The notes: a model not told the origin generated them from the letters alone. A stretch of DNA of 64,000 nt from Alphaproteobacteria bacterium (GCA_006226495.1 SBGU01000008.1:1-64000), one strand, 5' to 3'. Shown: positions 20,920-29,250, numbered from the stretch's first letter. Numbers and translations: made by a program.

Positions 20920-22026
20920 ATGTCACGCAATGCCCCGATCGGATGGGGCGAACCGGCACCATGGTTCACTGCCCCGACCCCGATCAACCCGACCTTCCAT
21001 TTCTCCAGCATGGGCGGGCGTTTTGTCGCCCTCGCCTTCATCGGGCATATCGACGAGCCGTCGTCCCGCGCCTTTGTGCAGGCGGTCGCGGATGCACGGC
21101 TGCCGCGCGACGACAGCAATGTTGTTTCTTTTGCTGTCAGCATTCGGGGCCAGGACCTGAAGGACCCGCTGTTGGACCGCGCATTTCCGCCCCAGCGCAT
21201 ATTCCATGATCCCGAATGGGCCATCGCCAAAACTTATGGCCTGATCCGCAAGGCGCCGGACAGCGACCAAAAACGTTTTTATCCGACCTGGGTGATCCTT
21301 GATCCGCAATTGCGGGTCTGGGCATCGGGCAGTGTCGGCAATCCGAACGCCTATATTGCGGCCATGCGTGCCCTGCCCGCAGCCGCCGACCATGCCGGCG
21401 TGAAAGCCGCACCCTGGGCGCCGGTTCTCCTGGTACCGCGCGTGCTGGACCTTGCTTTCTGCAAGGAACTGATCGAGCTCTATAAAGCCGGCCAGCCAAA
21501 ATCTTCGGGTTTCATGGAAAACAGGGACGGCAAGACCGTTGGCAAGCTCGACCCGTCCTTCAAGCGGCGTTATGACGTGGATATTGCCGCTGAACCCTTG
21601 CGCGAAAAACTGCGCTTCGGCTTGCGCCAGCGCCTTATCCCGCAGATCGAAAAGGCGTTCCAGTTTACCGCAACCCGGATCGAGCGCTATATTGTCGCCT
21701 GTTATGATGGCCAGGAAGGCGGCTTTTTCCGCGCGCACCGCGACAATACCACCGCCGGTACGGCCCATCGGCGCTTTGCCGTGACCATCAACCTCAATGC
21801 CGAGGACTATGACGGCGGCGAGCTCTGGTTCCCGGAATATGGCACGACCCGCTACAAGGCCCCCACGGGTGGCGCGATTGTCTTCTCCTGCTCGCTGCTC
21901 CATGAAGCAACGCCGGTGACCCGGGGATTGCGCTATGCCACCCTGCCGTTCCTGTATGACGACGCCGCAGCCGAAATAAGGACCGCCAACCGGCAGTTCA
22001 TCGTCGGGCCGCCGCCGCTGGTCTAG
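20920..22026 (+). CDS. Redoxin-like domain fused to a 2OG-Fe(II) oxygenase (prolyl 4-hydroxylase type)
   Basis: A 368-residue fusion. Residues 5-165 resemble an AhpC/TSA redoxin (GEPAPWFTAPT, then FVALAFIGH, then FYPTWVILDP), but where the peroxidatic TxxC normally lies the sequence is GHIDEPSS and there is no Cys before position 181. Residues 170-368 form a 2OG oxygenase with HxD at His273/Asp275, distal His328 (LLHEATPV) and Arg338 for 2OG, so this half looks active. The ATG follows GGAG at about 9 nt. No signal peptide is present. It is monocistronic, with 223 nt upstream. Redoxin-2OG fusions occur in other proteobacteria; their substrates are unknown to me. Confidence 0.85.
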   Translation: MSRNAPIGWGEPAPWFTAPTPINPTFHFSSMGGRFVALAFIGHIDEPSSRAFVQAVADARLPRDDSNVVSFAVSIRGQDLKDPLLDRAFPPQRIFHDPEWAIAKTYGLIRKAPDSDQKRFYPTWVILDPQLRVWASGSVGNPNAYIAAMRALPAAADHAGVKAAPWAPVLLVPRVLDLAFCKELIELYKAGQPKSSGFMENRDGKTVGKLDPSFKRRYDVDIAAEPLREKLRFGLRQRLIPQIEKAFQFTATRIERYIVACYDGQEGGFFRAHRDNTTAGTAHRRFAVTINLNAEDYDGGELWFPEYGTTRYKAPTGGAIVFSCSLLHEATPVTRGLRYATLPFLYDDAAAEIRTANRQFIVGPPPLV

Positions 22027-22091
22027 GCAACCGGACATTCATTGTCGGTTCATTTGCCGCCGCCGATGATGGCGGTAAATGAACGGCAAGG

Positions 22092-22547
22092 ATGGAGAAA
22101 AAGATGAAGCATTTTGTGATGGCGGTTGTTGCATCTGCAACAGTTCTGTGCACCCTGCCCGCGCGGGCCGACGACAATGACGACCTGTGCAGCTATTATG
22201 GCAACATCGGCGCCTCGGCTGTCGATTTCCTGATGCCGCTGACCTTCCGGCAGGTTGTCGACCTGGTTGCCGGCAAGGACGAAGCGCTGGCCAAGAAGCT
22301 GAATGAACGCCTGCAGAGCCGCGCAAACAGCCGGGTTGTGGCCATTCTGGGCCGCATGGGCGACGATGCCGCAGGCCTGCTGGGTGAATCCGCCGGTTAT
22401 CAGGCATTCCAGATGGCCATTGGCGGCCAGGCCACCAAGGGCTCCGAGATTTTTGCTGCCATGAACAATGCCTGCCTGGAATTGGGTGCCGATACCATTA
22501 TCGAGAACCAGCGCCAGAAACGCAGCCAGGGCCAGCCGACCGAATAG
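22092..22547 (+). CDS. Exported hypothetical protein
   Basis: A 151-residue protein with a signal peptide (hydrophobic MKHFVMAVVASATVL; cleavage near ARA-D, residue 26). The mature part is helical, contains two Cys (CSYYGN near its start and NACLEL near its end) that could form a disulfide, and ends in a polar GQPTE tail. I do not recognise the family. It is 65 nt after the redoxin-2OG gene and has its own terminator at 22621-22644. Confidence 0.7.
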   Translation: MEKKMKHFVMAVVASATVLCTLPARADDNDDLCSYYGNIGASAVDFLMPLTFRQVVDLVAGKDEALAKKLNERLQSRANSRVVAILGRMGDDAAGLLGESAGYQAFQMAIGGQATKGSEIFAAMNNACLELGADTIIENQRQKRSQGQPTE

Positions 22548-22620
22548 ACGGCCATGCCGGCGGTGGCGCGGGGCCGGTGCCATAGCCCTGCCGGCACGAA
22601 ATTAATGACAAAAAACAGAC

Positions 22621-22650
22621 AAGCAGCGAGCAATTTCGCTGCTTAATTTT
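22621..22650 (+). terminator. Rho-independent terminator
   Basis: A 9-bp perfect stem (22621-22629 with 22636-22644), a 6-nt loop, then AATTTTT. It ends the exported-protein gene upstream and insulates the glnK promoter. Confidence 0.75.
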
Positions 22651-22738
22651 TAATCACTTAGTAATATTTATGCACAATTTTAAGCCTATTTTTGCCACAT
22701 TTCTGGCTAAGGGCTTGAAAAACCGACATTTCTTAAAC

Positions 22739-22754
22739 TGGCACAGAAGCTGCT
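22739..22754 (+). promoter_or_regulatory. Sigma-54 (RpoN) promoter of glnK-amtB
   Basis: The sequence TGGCAC-AGAAGC-TGCT has GG at 22740-22741 and GC at 22752-22753 with exactly 10 bases between, the invariant spacing of -24/-12 promoters. Transcription should begin about 12 nt later, leaving a leader of about 30 nt before glnK. glnK-amtB operons are classically NtrC/sigma-54 controlled. I did not find a convincing NtrC palindrome upstream, only a TGCAC half at 22671. Confidence 0.85.
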
Positions 22755-22794
22755 CTTAAGCTCCCTGGAACCACAGCAACCATAGGGAGCCGTT

Positions 22795-23133
22795 ATGAAA
22801 TATATCATAGCCATCATCAAGCCTCACCGGCTAGACCCGGTCAGGGACGCCCTCGCTCAGATCGGCATCAATGGCATGACGGTCACGGAAGTTCAGGGGT
22901 ATGGACGTCAGCGCGGTCAGAAAGAGATCTACCGCGGTGCCGAATATGAAGTGCATTTCCTGCCGAAAGTGAAACTCGAAGTCGCGACCGACGACGCCGT
23001 CGCCGAACAGGCTGTCGAGGCCATCCAACAAACCGCCCACACAGGCCAGATTGGCGATGGCAAGATTTTTGTCCTCGACCTCAATCAGGTCGTGCGTATC
23101 CGCACGGGCGAAACCGACGCCGCGGCGCTTTAA
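22795..23133 (+). CDS. glnK: PII nitrogen regulatory protein GlnK
   Basis: A 112-residue trimeric signal protein that senses ATP/ADP and 2-oxoglutarate. Tyr51, the uridylylation site, is present in YRGAEY at the T-loop tip. The B-loop TGQIGDGKIF and the C-loop region are intact. The RBS AGGGAG precedes the ATG. It is followed 11 nt later by amtB, whose channel GlnK blocks when nitrogen is plentiful. Linkage to amtB favours glnK over glnB. It is expressed from the sigma-54 promoter at 22739. Confidence 0.96.
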   Translation: MKYIIAIIKPHRLDPVRDALAQIGINGMTVTEVQGYGRQRGQKEIYRGAEYEVHFLPKVKLEVATDDAVAEQAVEAIQQTAHTGQIGDGKIFVLDLNQVVRIRTGETDAAAL

Positions 23134-23144
23134 GGAGTTTTAGA

Positions 23145-24479
23145 ATGATTTCCAAATTCATGCCCAAGAAGCTATTCGTCGCCGCGGCAGGCGCGGTTAT
23201 GCTGTCGGTTCCCGCAGCCGCCGAAGTCAGCGCCGAAACAGCTTATGTCTTCAACACCCTCCTGTTCCTGGTGGGTGGTTTTCTCGTTATGTGGATGGCC
23301 GCCGGCTTTGCCATGCTGGAAGCCGGCCTCGTGCGCTCCAAGAACGTTGGTGAAATCTGCCTGAAGAACATCTCGCTCTTCGGCGTTGCCTGCATCATGT
23401 ATCTGCTGATGGGCTACAACGTCATGTATAATGGCGTGGACGGTGGCTATATCGGCACCTTCCTGCCCTGGAGCGCAGACGATGCGGCCGCAACCGCCGC
23501 TGAAGGCGCGACCTTCGATGCCAACTATGCAGCCGCATCCGACTTCTTCTTCCAGGTCGTGTTCGTGGCAACCGCGGCATCGGTCGTATCCGGCACCGTG
23601 GCCGAGCGTATCAAGCTCTTCCCGTTCCTGATCTTCACCGTTGTGCTGACCGGTGTCATCTACCCGATCCAGGGTGCATGGCAGTGGGGCGGCGGCTGGC
23701 TCTCGGAAATGGGCTTTGTCGATTTCGCCGGCTCGACCATCGTGCACTCGTGCGGCGGCTGGGCAGCGCTGATCGGCGCCATCATCCTGGGCCCGCGTAT
23801 CGGCAAATTCACCGAAGACGGCAAGGTTCGCCCGATGCCGGGTTCGAGCATGCCGCTTGCCACCCTCGGCACCTTCATCCTGTGGGTCGGCTGGTTCGGC
23901 TTCAACGGTTCGTCGCAGCTTGCCCTCGGCAGCGCTGTTGATGCCGTTGCCATCTCGAACGTGTATCTGAACACCAACATGGCAGCGTGCGGCGGCCTGA
24001 TCGCAGCCATGCTCGTCACCAAGCTTGTCTACAAGAAAGTCGACCTGTCGATGGTCCTGAACGGCGCCCTTGCTGGCCTCGTATCCATCACCGCCGGCCC
24101 CGACACCCCGACCCCGCTGATCGCCACCCTGATCGGTGCCGTTGGCGGCGTGCTGGTTGTCTTCGCCGTACCGGCAATCGACAAGCTGAAAATCGACGAC
24201 ACCGTTGGTGCCATCTCCGTTCACCTGATCTGCGGTATCTGGGGCACCATGGCTGTGCCGCTCACCAACGCAGATGCCAGCTTCGTCACGCAGCTTATCG
24301 GCGTGGCATCGATTGGCGCTTTTGTGTCCCTCACAAGCGCCATTGCCTGGTTCGCCCTCAAAGCGACCGTAGGCATCCGCCTGTCGGCGGAAGAAGAGGA
24401 GCTTGGTTCCGACCTTGCGGAACTGGGTCTTGAGGCCTACCCCGAATTCGGACGTGGGTCTCAGAAGCTTAGCTTCTAA
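23145..24479 (+). CDS. amtB: Ammonium transporter
   Basis: A 444-residue Amt/Rh channel with a cleavable signal peptide (cleavage near PAAAE, about residue 24) and eleven membrane helices. The twin-His pore pair sits in STIVHSCGG and AISVHLICG. GFAMLEAGLVRSKN and the pore-lining FNGSSQLA are conserved. The final GRGSQKLSF is the cytoplasmic tail next to the GlnK docking surface. It is the second gene of the glnK operon and ends in a terminator at 24509-24542. Confidence 0.97.
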   Translation: MISKFMPKKLFVAAAGAVMLSVPAAAEVSAETAYVFNTLLFLVGGFLVMWMAAGFAMLEAGLVRSKNVGEICLKNISLFGVACIMYLLMGYNVMYNGVDGGYIGTFLPWSADDAAATAAEGATFDANYAAASDFFFQVVFVATAASVVSGTVAERIKLFPFLIFTVVLTGVIYPIQGAWQWGGGWLSEMGFVDFAGSTIVHSCGGWAALIGAIILGPRIGKFTEDGKVRPMPGSSMPLATLGTFILWVGWFGFNGSSQLALGSAVDAVAISNVYLNTNMAACGGLIAAMLVTKLVYKKVDLSMVLNGALAGLVSITAGPDTPTPLIATLIGAVGGVLVVFAVPAIDKLKIDDTVGAISVHLICGIWGTMAVPLTNADASFVTQLIGVASIGAFVSLTSAIAWFALKATVGIRLSAEEEELGSDLAELGLEAYPEFGRGSQKLSF

Positions 24480-24508
24480 AGCCTTTAGGCTCTTCTACCC
24501 TGGAACTT

Positions 24509-24542
24509 GGCAGTCGCTCTCGGGCGGCTGCCTCTCTTTTTT
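24509..24542 (+). terminator. Terminator of glnK-amtB
   Basis: Stem arms 24509-24517 and 24524-24532 pair over 9 bp (one G-T) with a 6-nt loop, followed by TCTCTTTTTT. Confidence 0.8.
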
Positions 24543-24651
24543 CAAGGCCTCCCCATCTTTATTGATAAATATGTCATTTGCCGATCCCGCTCATTGCTGC
24601 TATTTTCTGGACCATAAGGTCTAATATTGCTGTGATGACAGGGAGGGAAGC

Positions 24652-25734
24652 ATGGCTCTTGATCCGCTTTATGCGATTGCACTTGAAGATGCACAGTGGG
24701 AAGTGCCCCAGGACTATGAGACCCTGTTCAACTGGAACTATAGCGACGACCGCAAGGACCTTTTGAACCTGTATCACAAGGGCAAGACCATGCAGTGGGA
24801 TGCGGAAACCCGCATCGACTGGTCGCATGACATGGACCCCGACAATCCCCTCGGCATCCCGATCGAATATTTTCCGCTCTATGGCGCCGATTTCTTCATG
24901 AAAATGTCGAAGAAGGAACAGGGTGAAGCGCTGAGGCACCAGGCGGCCTGGTCGAACAGCCAGTTCCTGCACGGCGAACAGGGTGCCCTGATCTGCGCCG
25001 CCAAGATTGTGCAGAATGTGCCCGATACCGAAGCCAAATTCTATGCCGCCACCCAGGTGATGGACGAAGCGCGCCATGTGGAAAGCTACAAGATGCTGGT
25101 CGAAAAGATCGGTGTCTCCTACCCTATCACCGGGCCGTTGAAGACCCTCCTCGACCAGGTGCTGTCGGACAGCCGCTGGGACATGACCTACCTTGGCATG
25201 CAGGTGGTGATTGAGGGACTGGCGCTGGCCGCGTTCGCCAATATCCGCGACAATGCCGCAGACCCGCTTGCCGCCGCCGTAAATGCCTATGTGATGCAGG
25301 ATGAAGCCCGCCATGTGGCTTTCGGCCGCCTTGCGCTCAGGGAATTCTATCCGTCGCTGACACAGGCCGAGCGCAACGAGCGCGAGGAATTCCTGATCGA
25401 GGCCTGTTACCTGATGCGGGACCGGTTCAAGAACAGCGAGGTCTGGAAGCTTCTGGGCTATCCGGTGAAGGAATGTGACGAATTTCTGGAGAAAAGCGAA
25501 GGCATGCGCATGTTCCGGACCGGGCTCTTTAGCCGGATCGTGCCGATTGTGAAGGATATCGGGCTTTGGGGGGACAAAATCCAGAGGGCTTATGGAGACA
25601 TGGGTATTCTGGGTTTTGCCAATATCGATATCGAAGCCATGCAGGCAAACGATATGCGGGTTGCTGCCGAACATGATGCCCGCAAGGCCCATGTCGATGC
25701 AGCCATTGATACCGGCCGAAGCGCCGCTGAATAG
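24652..25734 (+). CDS. Ferritin-like diiron protein of unknown function
   Basis: A 360-residue cytosolic protein of the ferritin-like/ribonucleotide-reductase R2 fold. A complete diiron ligand set is visible: Glu109 (HGEQGA), Glu139 and His142 (DEARHVES), Glu188 (IEGLAL), Glu218 and His221 (DEARHVAF). That is two EExxH-like pairs, as expected for an oxygen-activating centre. It is longer than ferritins and lacks R2's radical-site context, so an N-oxygenase/AurF-like or R2-like oxidase role is possible but unproven. The ATG follows GGGAGGGAAGC. It is a single-gene unit between two terminators. Confidence 0.8.
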   Translation: MALDPLYAIALEDAQWEVPQDYETLFNWNYSDDRKDLLNLYHKGKTMQWDAETRIDWSHDMDPDNPLGIPIEYFPLYGADFFMKMSKKEQGEALRHQAAWSNSQFLHGEQGALICAAKIVQNVPDTEAKFYAATQVMDEARHVESYKMLVEKIGVSYPITGPLKTLLDQVLSDSRWDMTYLGMQVVIEGLALAAFANIRDNAADPLAAAVNAYVMQDEARHVAFGRLALREFYPSLTQAERNEREEFLIEACYLMRDRFKNSEVWKLLGYPVKECDEFLEKSEGMRMFRTGLFSRIVPIVKDIGLWGDKIQRAYGDMGILGFANIDIEAMQANDMRVAAEHDARKAHVDAAIDTGRSAAE

Positions 25735-25771
25735 ATTTCTTTAGACCACCCCGGCCCACGGGGTCACGCCT

Positions 25772-25799
25772 GGGGTGGCTTGGCCACCCCTTTCTTTTT
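25772..25799 (+). terminator. Terminator of the diiron-protein gene
   Basis: An 8-bp GC-rich stem (25772-25779 with 25783-25790) and a TTG loop are followed by TTTCTTTTT, 37 nt beyond the stop codon. Confidence 0.8.
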
Positions 25800-25817
25800 G
25801 CGCATGGTGCGGGGCCA

Positions 25818-25906
25818 TAAAAAAAGACCCGGAGGGCGATGGGGGTAAGCCCTCCGGGTCTCGTAACGGGCGTCTGTACAAATTCATGCCAGCGGTCGTT
25901 ACATGC
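25818..25906 (-). ncRNA. Candidate small RNA with its own promoter and terminator
   Basis: Minus-strand unit in the 333-nt gap between the diiron gene and glpK. A perfect TATAAT -10 lies at 25912-25917, with a weak -35 (TTTAAG/TTAAGA) 17-18 nt upstream. The predicted transcript of about 85 nt has a 6-bp stem (25897-25902 with 25863-25868) enclosing a 28-nt loop, then a perfect 13-bp stem (25849-25861 with 25825-25837) with an 11-nt loop and seven U. The terminator might instead serve glpK, 207 nt upstream, but no gene lies beyond it, so attenuation is excluded. The rest of the gap (25918-26067) is AT-rich and otherwise empty. Confidence 0.5.
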
Positions 25907-26067
25907 AGGCTATTATAGTGCCGATTGTCTAAAATCTTAAACAAATATTTCAAAGTATAAAGTTTAGCGAATATTACGCACGTCGCCATACTGGCCTATC
26001 CTGTTCTTGACTCAGAAGACAGGAATCAGGTCTGCTTTTTCATTGTCTGTTGAAATAATCGCCTTCA

Positions 26068-27558
26068 TTAAGAAAGGCACTGTTTCAGTGCGCCCTGCCA
26101 ACCCTTCAATACTGTCTGGCGGCGTCCGGTCTCCATACCCGGTTCGAACCGCCGGTCCAGTTTCCATGATTTTGTTGCGGCATCGAGGTCCGCCCAGATA
26201 CCCACACCAATACCGGCACAGAGCGCGGCCCCAAGAGCCGTGGTCTCGACCGAAACCGGTCTTTCGACCGGCACATCACAGATGTCGGCCAGATACTGCA
26301 CAAACCAGTTGTTGGCGGCCATGCCGCCGTCTACCCGCACCACATTGGCCGCCTGGGCGCCATCTGCCTTCAGGGCGCGGAACAGGTCAGAGGTCTGGTA
26401 AACCACCGATTCAAGCCCTGCCCGCACAATATGGCCGGCGGATGTATCGCGTGTTATGCCGGCCACGATGCCACGGGCGTCTGCACGCCAGTGCGGGGCG
26501 CCAAGGCCCGTGAAGGCCGGCACCATATAGACACCGCCCGTGTCTTCAAGGGCCGAGACAATGTCCTCGGTTTCCGATGCGGACGAGATAATGCCCAGTT
26601 GGTCGCGGAACCATTGCACCACGGTCCCTGCATTGAAGATGCTTCCCTCAATCGCATAGGAGGTGACCCCGCCAAGCCGGTAGCCAATGGTCGACAACAG
26701 CTTGTTCCGGCTATAGACGAGCTCGCGCCCGGTGTTCTGCAGCACAAAACAGCCGGTTCCGTAGGTGCTTTTCACCTGCCCCGGCGCGATGCAGGCCTGG
26801 CCGACCGCCGCAGACTGCTGGTCGCCGATCATCCCGGCGATCGGCACGCCAGCGGCTGGCAGACCATCGGCTACCACTGCAAAACGCCCGGCATTGTCGA
26901 CAATTTCGGGCATCAGGGCGTGCGGAACCTCCAAAAGGCCAAGCAGTTCGTCTGACCATGTTGCTGAACGAATATCGCACAGCAATGTCCTTGATGCGTT
27001 GGTGGCATCTGTCGCATGGCGAGCGCCGCCGCTCAGCCGGTACAACAGATAGGATTCGATCGTGCCAAAGGCCAGCTCACCGGCGTCAGCGCGGCGCCGC
27101 AGGTCGGGCTCTGCCGTCAATATCCAGGCAATCTTGGTGCCGCTGAAATAGGGATCAAGCAAAAGGCCGGTCTGGCGGTTCACACGGGCGGCAATGCCCT
27201 CCTGGCCGTTCAATTGGTCACAGCGCGCTGCCGTGCGGCGGTCCTGCCATACGATAGCCCGGTGGACGGGTTCGCCGGTCTTGCGGTCCCACACCACGGT
27301 GGTTTCGCGCTGGTTGGTAATGCCAAGGGCAATCGGGTGTCGACCGCTCTCGGCCAGTTCACCGACCACCTGGTCAAGCACCTTGACCGCCGTCGACCAG
27401 ATTTCGGCGGCGTCATGTTCAACCCAGCCGTTGGCCGGGTAATATTGTTTGAATTCCATCTGGGCAACCGCGAGGACGCTGTGGTCTTTCCCGATGGCCA
27501 GGGCCCTTGTGCTGGTTGTGCCTTGGTCCAGCGCCAGCAAATAACCTGTGTCTGCCAC
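26068..27558 (-). CDS. glpK: Glycerol kinase
   Basis: Phosphorylates glycerol to sn-glycerol 3-phosphate. Starting at the GTG before ADTGYLLALDQGTTSTR, preceded by GGGGAGGG, the protein has 496 residues, close to the usual 500. FGGY-kinase blocks seen are DQGTTSTR (phosphate 1), NQRETTVVWDRKTG, MIGDQQSA and VDGGMAANN. No glpF, glpD or regulator lies alongside; the neighbour is a divergent DksA-like gene 105 nt away. Confidence 0.96.
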   Translation of the reverse strand: MADTGYLLALDQGTTSTRALAIGKDHSVLAVAQMEFKQYYPANGWVEHDAAEIWSTAVKVLDQVVGELAESGRHPIALGITNQRETTVVWDRKTGEPVHRAIVWQDRRTAARCDQLNGQEGIAARVNRQTGLLLDPYFSGTKIAWILTAEPDLRRRADAGELAFGTIESYLLYRLSGGARHATDATNASRTLLCDIRSATWSDELLGLLEVPHALMPEIVDNAGRFAVVADGLPAAGVPIAGMIGDQQSAAVGQACIAPGQVKSTYGTGCFVLQNTGRELVYSRNKLLSTIGYRLGGVTSYAIEGSIFNAGTVVQWFRDQLGIISSASETEDIVSALEDTGGVYMVPAFTGLGAPHWRADARGIVAGITRDTSAGHIVRAGLESVVYQTSDLFRALKADGAQAANVVRVDGGMAANNWFVQYLADICDVPVERPVSVETTALGAALCAGIGVGIWADLDAATKSWKLDRRFEPGMETGRRQTVLKGWQGALKQCLS

Positions 27559-27663
27559 GATGTGCCCTCCCCTTGGTCCGGTACCTCTGTCGGCTGTGAT
27601 GGCGTCACAACCTTGACCTTGGGGCGATATTGCGCGACGTCTGGATCGGAAGGAAAGGCAAAA

Positions 27664-27999
27664 ATGGATGAACCTGCAATCAGGGCGCGCCTTGCCCATC
27701 TGAAGGCCGAACTTCAGGACGTCGACGCCAGTGCCGGCGAAAGCCGGGGTGCGGTCGAGCTGGACCAGCAAAAAGTGGGGCGCCTGTCGCGCATGGACGC
27801 TCTCCAGGGCCAGGCCATGAACCAGGCTATCGCCGGGCGGCGCAAGCAGGCTTTGCAGAAAATTGATGCAGCGCTGGCGCGGCTCGATGACGGCGATTAT
27901 GGCTGTTGCGTCAGGTGCGGGGACGACATTGCAAAAAAACGGCTGGCAGCCGACCCAGCGGCCGCGTTCTGCACACGCTGCCAGTCGGGTGCGGGTTAA
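27664..27999 (+). CDS. DksA/TraR-family zinc-finger protein
   Basis: A 111-residue protein with a helical N-terminal coiled-coil half and a C-terminal C4 zinc finger: CVRC (first pair), FCTRC (second pair), 17 residues apart. The block VGRLSRMDALQGQAM is characteristic of the short TraR/YbiI-like DksA relatives, which lack the DxxDxA tip of full-length DksA. It could bind the RNA polymerase secondary channel; this is inferred from the family. It starts at an ATG after GGAAGGAAAGG, and its stop overlaps the converging chorismate mutase stop by 4 nt. Confidence 0.85.
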   Translation: MDEPAIRARLAHLKAELQDVDASAGESRGAVELDQQKVGRLSRMDALQGQAMNQAIAGRRKQALQKIDAALARLDDGDYGCCVRCGDDIAKKRLAADPAAAFCTRCQSGAG

Positions 28000-28301
28000 T
28001 CCGTGGCGCTGTTATCGTTCGCCTTGTCCCAGACGACAAATTCGTGCGCGATGCTCCAGTCGATCAGGTGGCGGTAGATATCCTCGATATAGGCACTGTT
28101 ACCGCCAAGGCCCTCGGCGGTTGCCTTGGCCTTGTTGACCACATCCTCGATACGCCATTCGTCGCGCACGGCACCCCGGTCGGACTTGATATGGCCGGCC
28201 TGCGCAATATAGCCCAGCCGCTCAAGTAGCAACGGTACAATCAGGCGGTCGACGCGGTCGATTTCGGCGCGGACTTCAGCCATGTCACGACATGTTTTCA
28301 C
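27996..28301 (-). CDS. Chorismate mutase, AroQ class
   Basis: Converts chorismate to prephenate for Phe/Tyr synthesis. The GTG start (preceded by AAGGGG) gives 101 residues, the usual size for a stand-alone AroQ domain. The helix-1 motif RAEIDRVDRLIVPLLLER, then the catalytic Lys in HIKSD and the Arg/Glu region VRDEWRIEDVV, match the family. There is no signal peptide and no fusion to prephenate dehydratase or dehydrogenase. An isochorismate-pyruvate lyase of the same fold cannot be fully excluded. Confidence 0.88.
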   Translation of the reverse strand: MKTCRDMAEVRAEIDRVDRLIVPLLLERLGYIAQAGHIKSDRGAVRDEWRIEDVVNKAKATAEGLGGNSAYIEDIYRHLIDWSIAHEFVVWDKANDNSATD

Positions 28302-28371
28302 GAGAACCCCTTGTCGGTCTGTTTCATTGTGCGGGGCCTTCGTAACTGCCCCGGCCCGCGCATTCAAGGGG

Positions 28372-29250
28372 TCATTTTGCCGCGTTGCCGTCAAGACCCT
28401 TAAGCACATCCGTCGGAACCCGGTTGAACATCAGCGCCTCGGCCTTCTGGCGCCTGTCCAGTTTCGGCAGCAAGGCATAATAGAATTGCATGTTTCGGGC
28501 TTCGTCGACCGGCATGATCGCCCGGGCAATATGCAGGGCGGCATTCAGTTGACCGGACAGCGCATAAACCAGCGCCAGGTTTTCCTGTGCTTCCATCTGC
28601 GTGTCCGCCCGGTCCATGCCGGCCTGCAACAGGGCGACAGCCGTTTCATAGTCGCCCCCCAGCGCGAAGGAAAGCGCCAGATGCCGGCTTGCTGCCGTAT
28701 AGGTCGGCGCGGCTTTCAGTGCCCGGTCGAAATACCCTCGCGCCTCCATGGTGGCGCCGCGAACCTCGGCCAGGCGGCCTGCGAGGTCCAGAAATTCGGG
28801 CGGCGGGGTGTTGGCACTGATAATGGGGGTGACGAGCTCTGATGCGCGTTCATATTGCCCGACCAGGATCTGGGCCTGGATCAGGTCGCGCCGCACATCG
28901 GCATCCGCCGGAAATTCCGCCAGCAGTGTCTCAAGCATGGCGATACCTGCGTCCTGCCTGCCAAGCTTGACATAAACCCGCGCAATGGCGCGCCGAGCGG
29001 ATACCAGGACCGGGTCCGCGGCCTGGGCCTGCATATAAAGCTTCAGGGCGCCGGACAGGTCGCCCGCGCGTTCGAAGCCCTCGCCGACCTTGACAAGGCC
29101 GTCGGGATTTTCGCCCGCGAGTGCATTGCGGGCGCGGACCGAAACCGGACCCGCATCCTCTGTCGCGCGCTTTTCCGGGCCGCTGGAACAGGCCACCAAC
29201 AGCAGCGCCAGGCTCAGGGGAATGATTCGGTTAGATAAAATTTTAGCCAA
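28372..29250 (-). CDS. Tetratricopeptide-repeat lipoprotein
   Basis: A 292-residue protein with a lipobox (LLLVAC, Cys21) and TPR-type helical repeats from about residue 55 to 250 (DLSGALKLYMQAQAADP; AIARVYVKLGRQDAGIAML; ALSFALGGDYETAVALL). The only start available is a TTG, supported by AAGGA about 8 nt upstream. TadD-like lipoproteins of Flp pilus systems look similar, but no tad genes lie in the window, so the partner is unknown. The stop is 71 nt from the chorismate mutase start on the same strand. Confidence 0.8.
   Translation of the reverse strand: MAKILSNRIIPLSLALLLVACSSGPEKRATEDAGPVSVRARNALAGENPDGLVKVGEGFERAGDLSGALKLYMQAQAADPVLVSARRAIARVYVKLGRQDAGIAMLETLLAEFPADADVRRDLIQAQILVGQYERASELVTPIISANTPPPEFLDLAGRLAEVRGATMEARGYFDRALKAAPTYTAASRHLALSFALGGDYETAVALLQAGMDRADTQMEAQENLALVYALSGQLNAALHIARAIMPVDEARNMQFYYALLPKLDRRQKAEALMFNRVPTDVLKGLDGNAAK

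Noticed and set aside
22671-22690. TGCAC half-site upstream of glnK as an NtrC site
   Set aside because: There is no matching inverted half at the right spacing, so it is too weak to list as a binding site.
25741-25989. 82-codon minus-strand frame (including a possible leader peptide starting near 25887)
   Set aside because: It runs through two strong terminator hairpins, and no downstream gene exists that a leader peptide could control. The small-RNA reading fits better.
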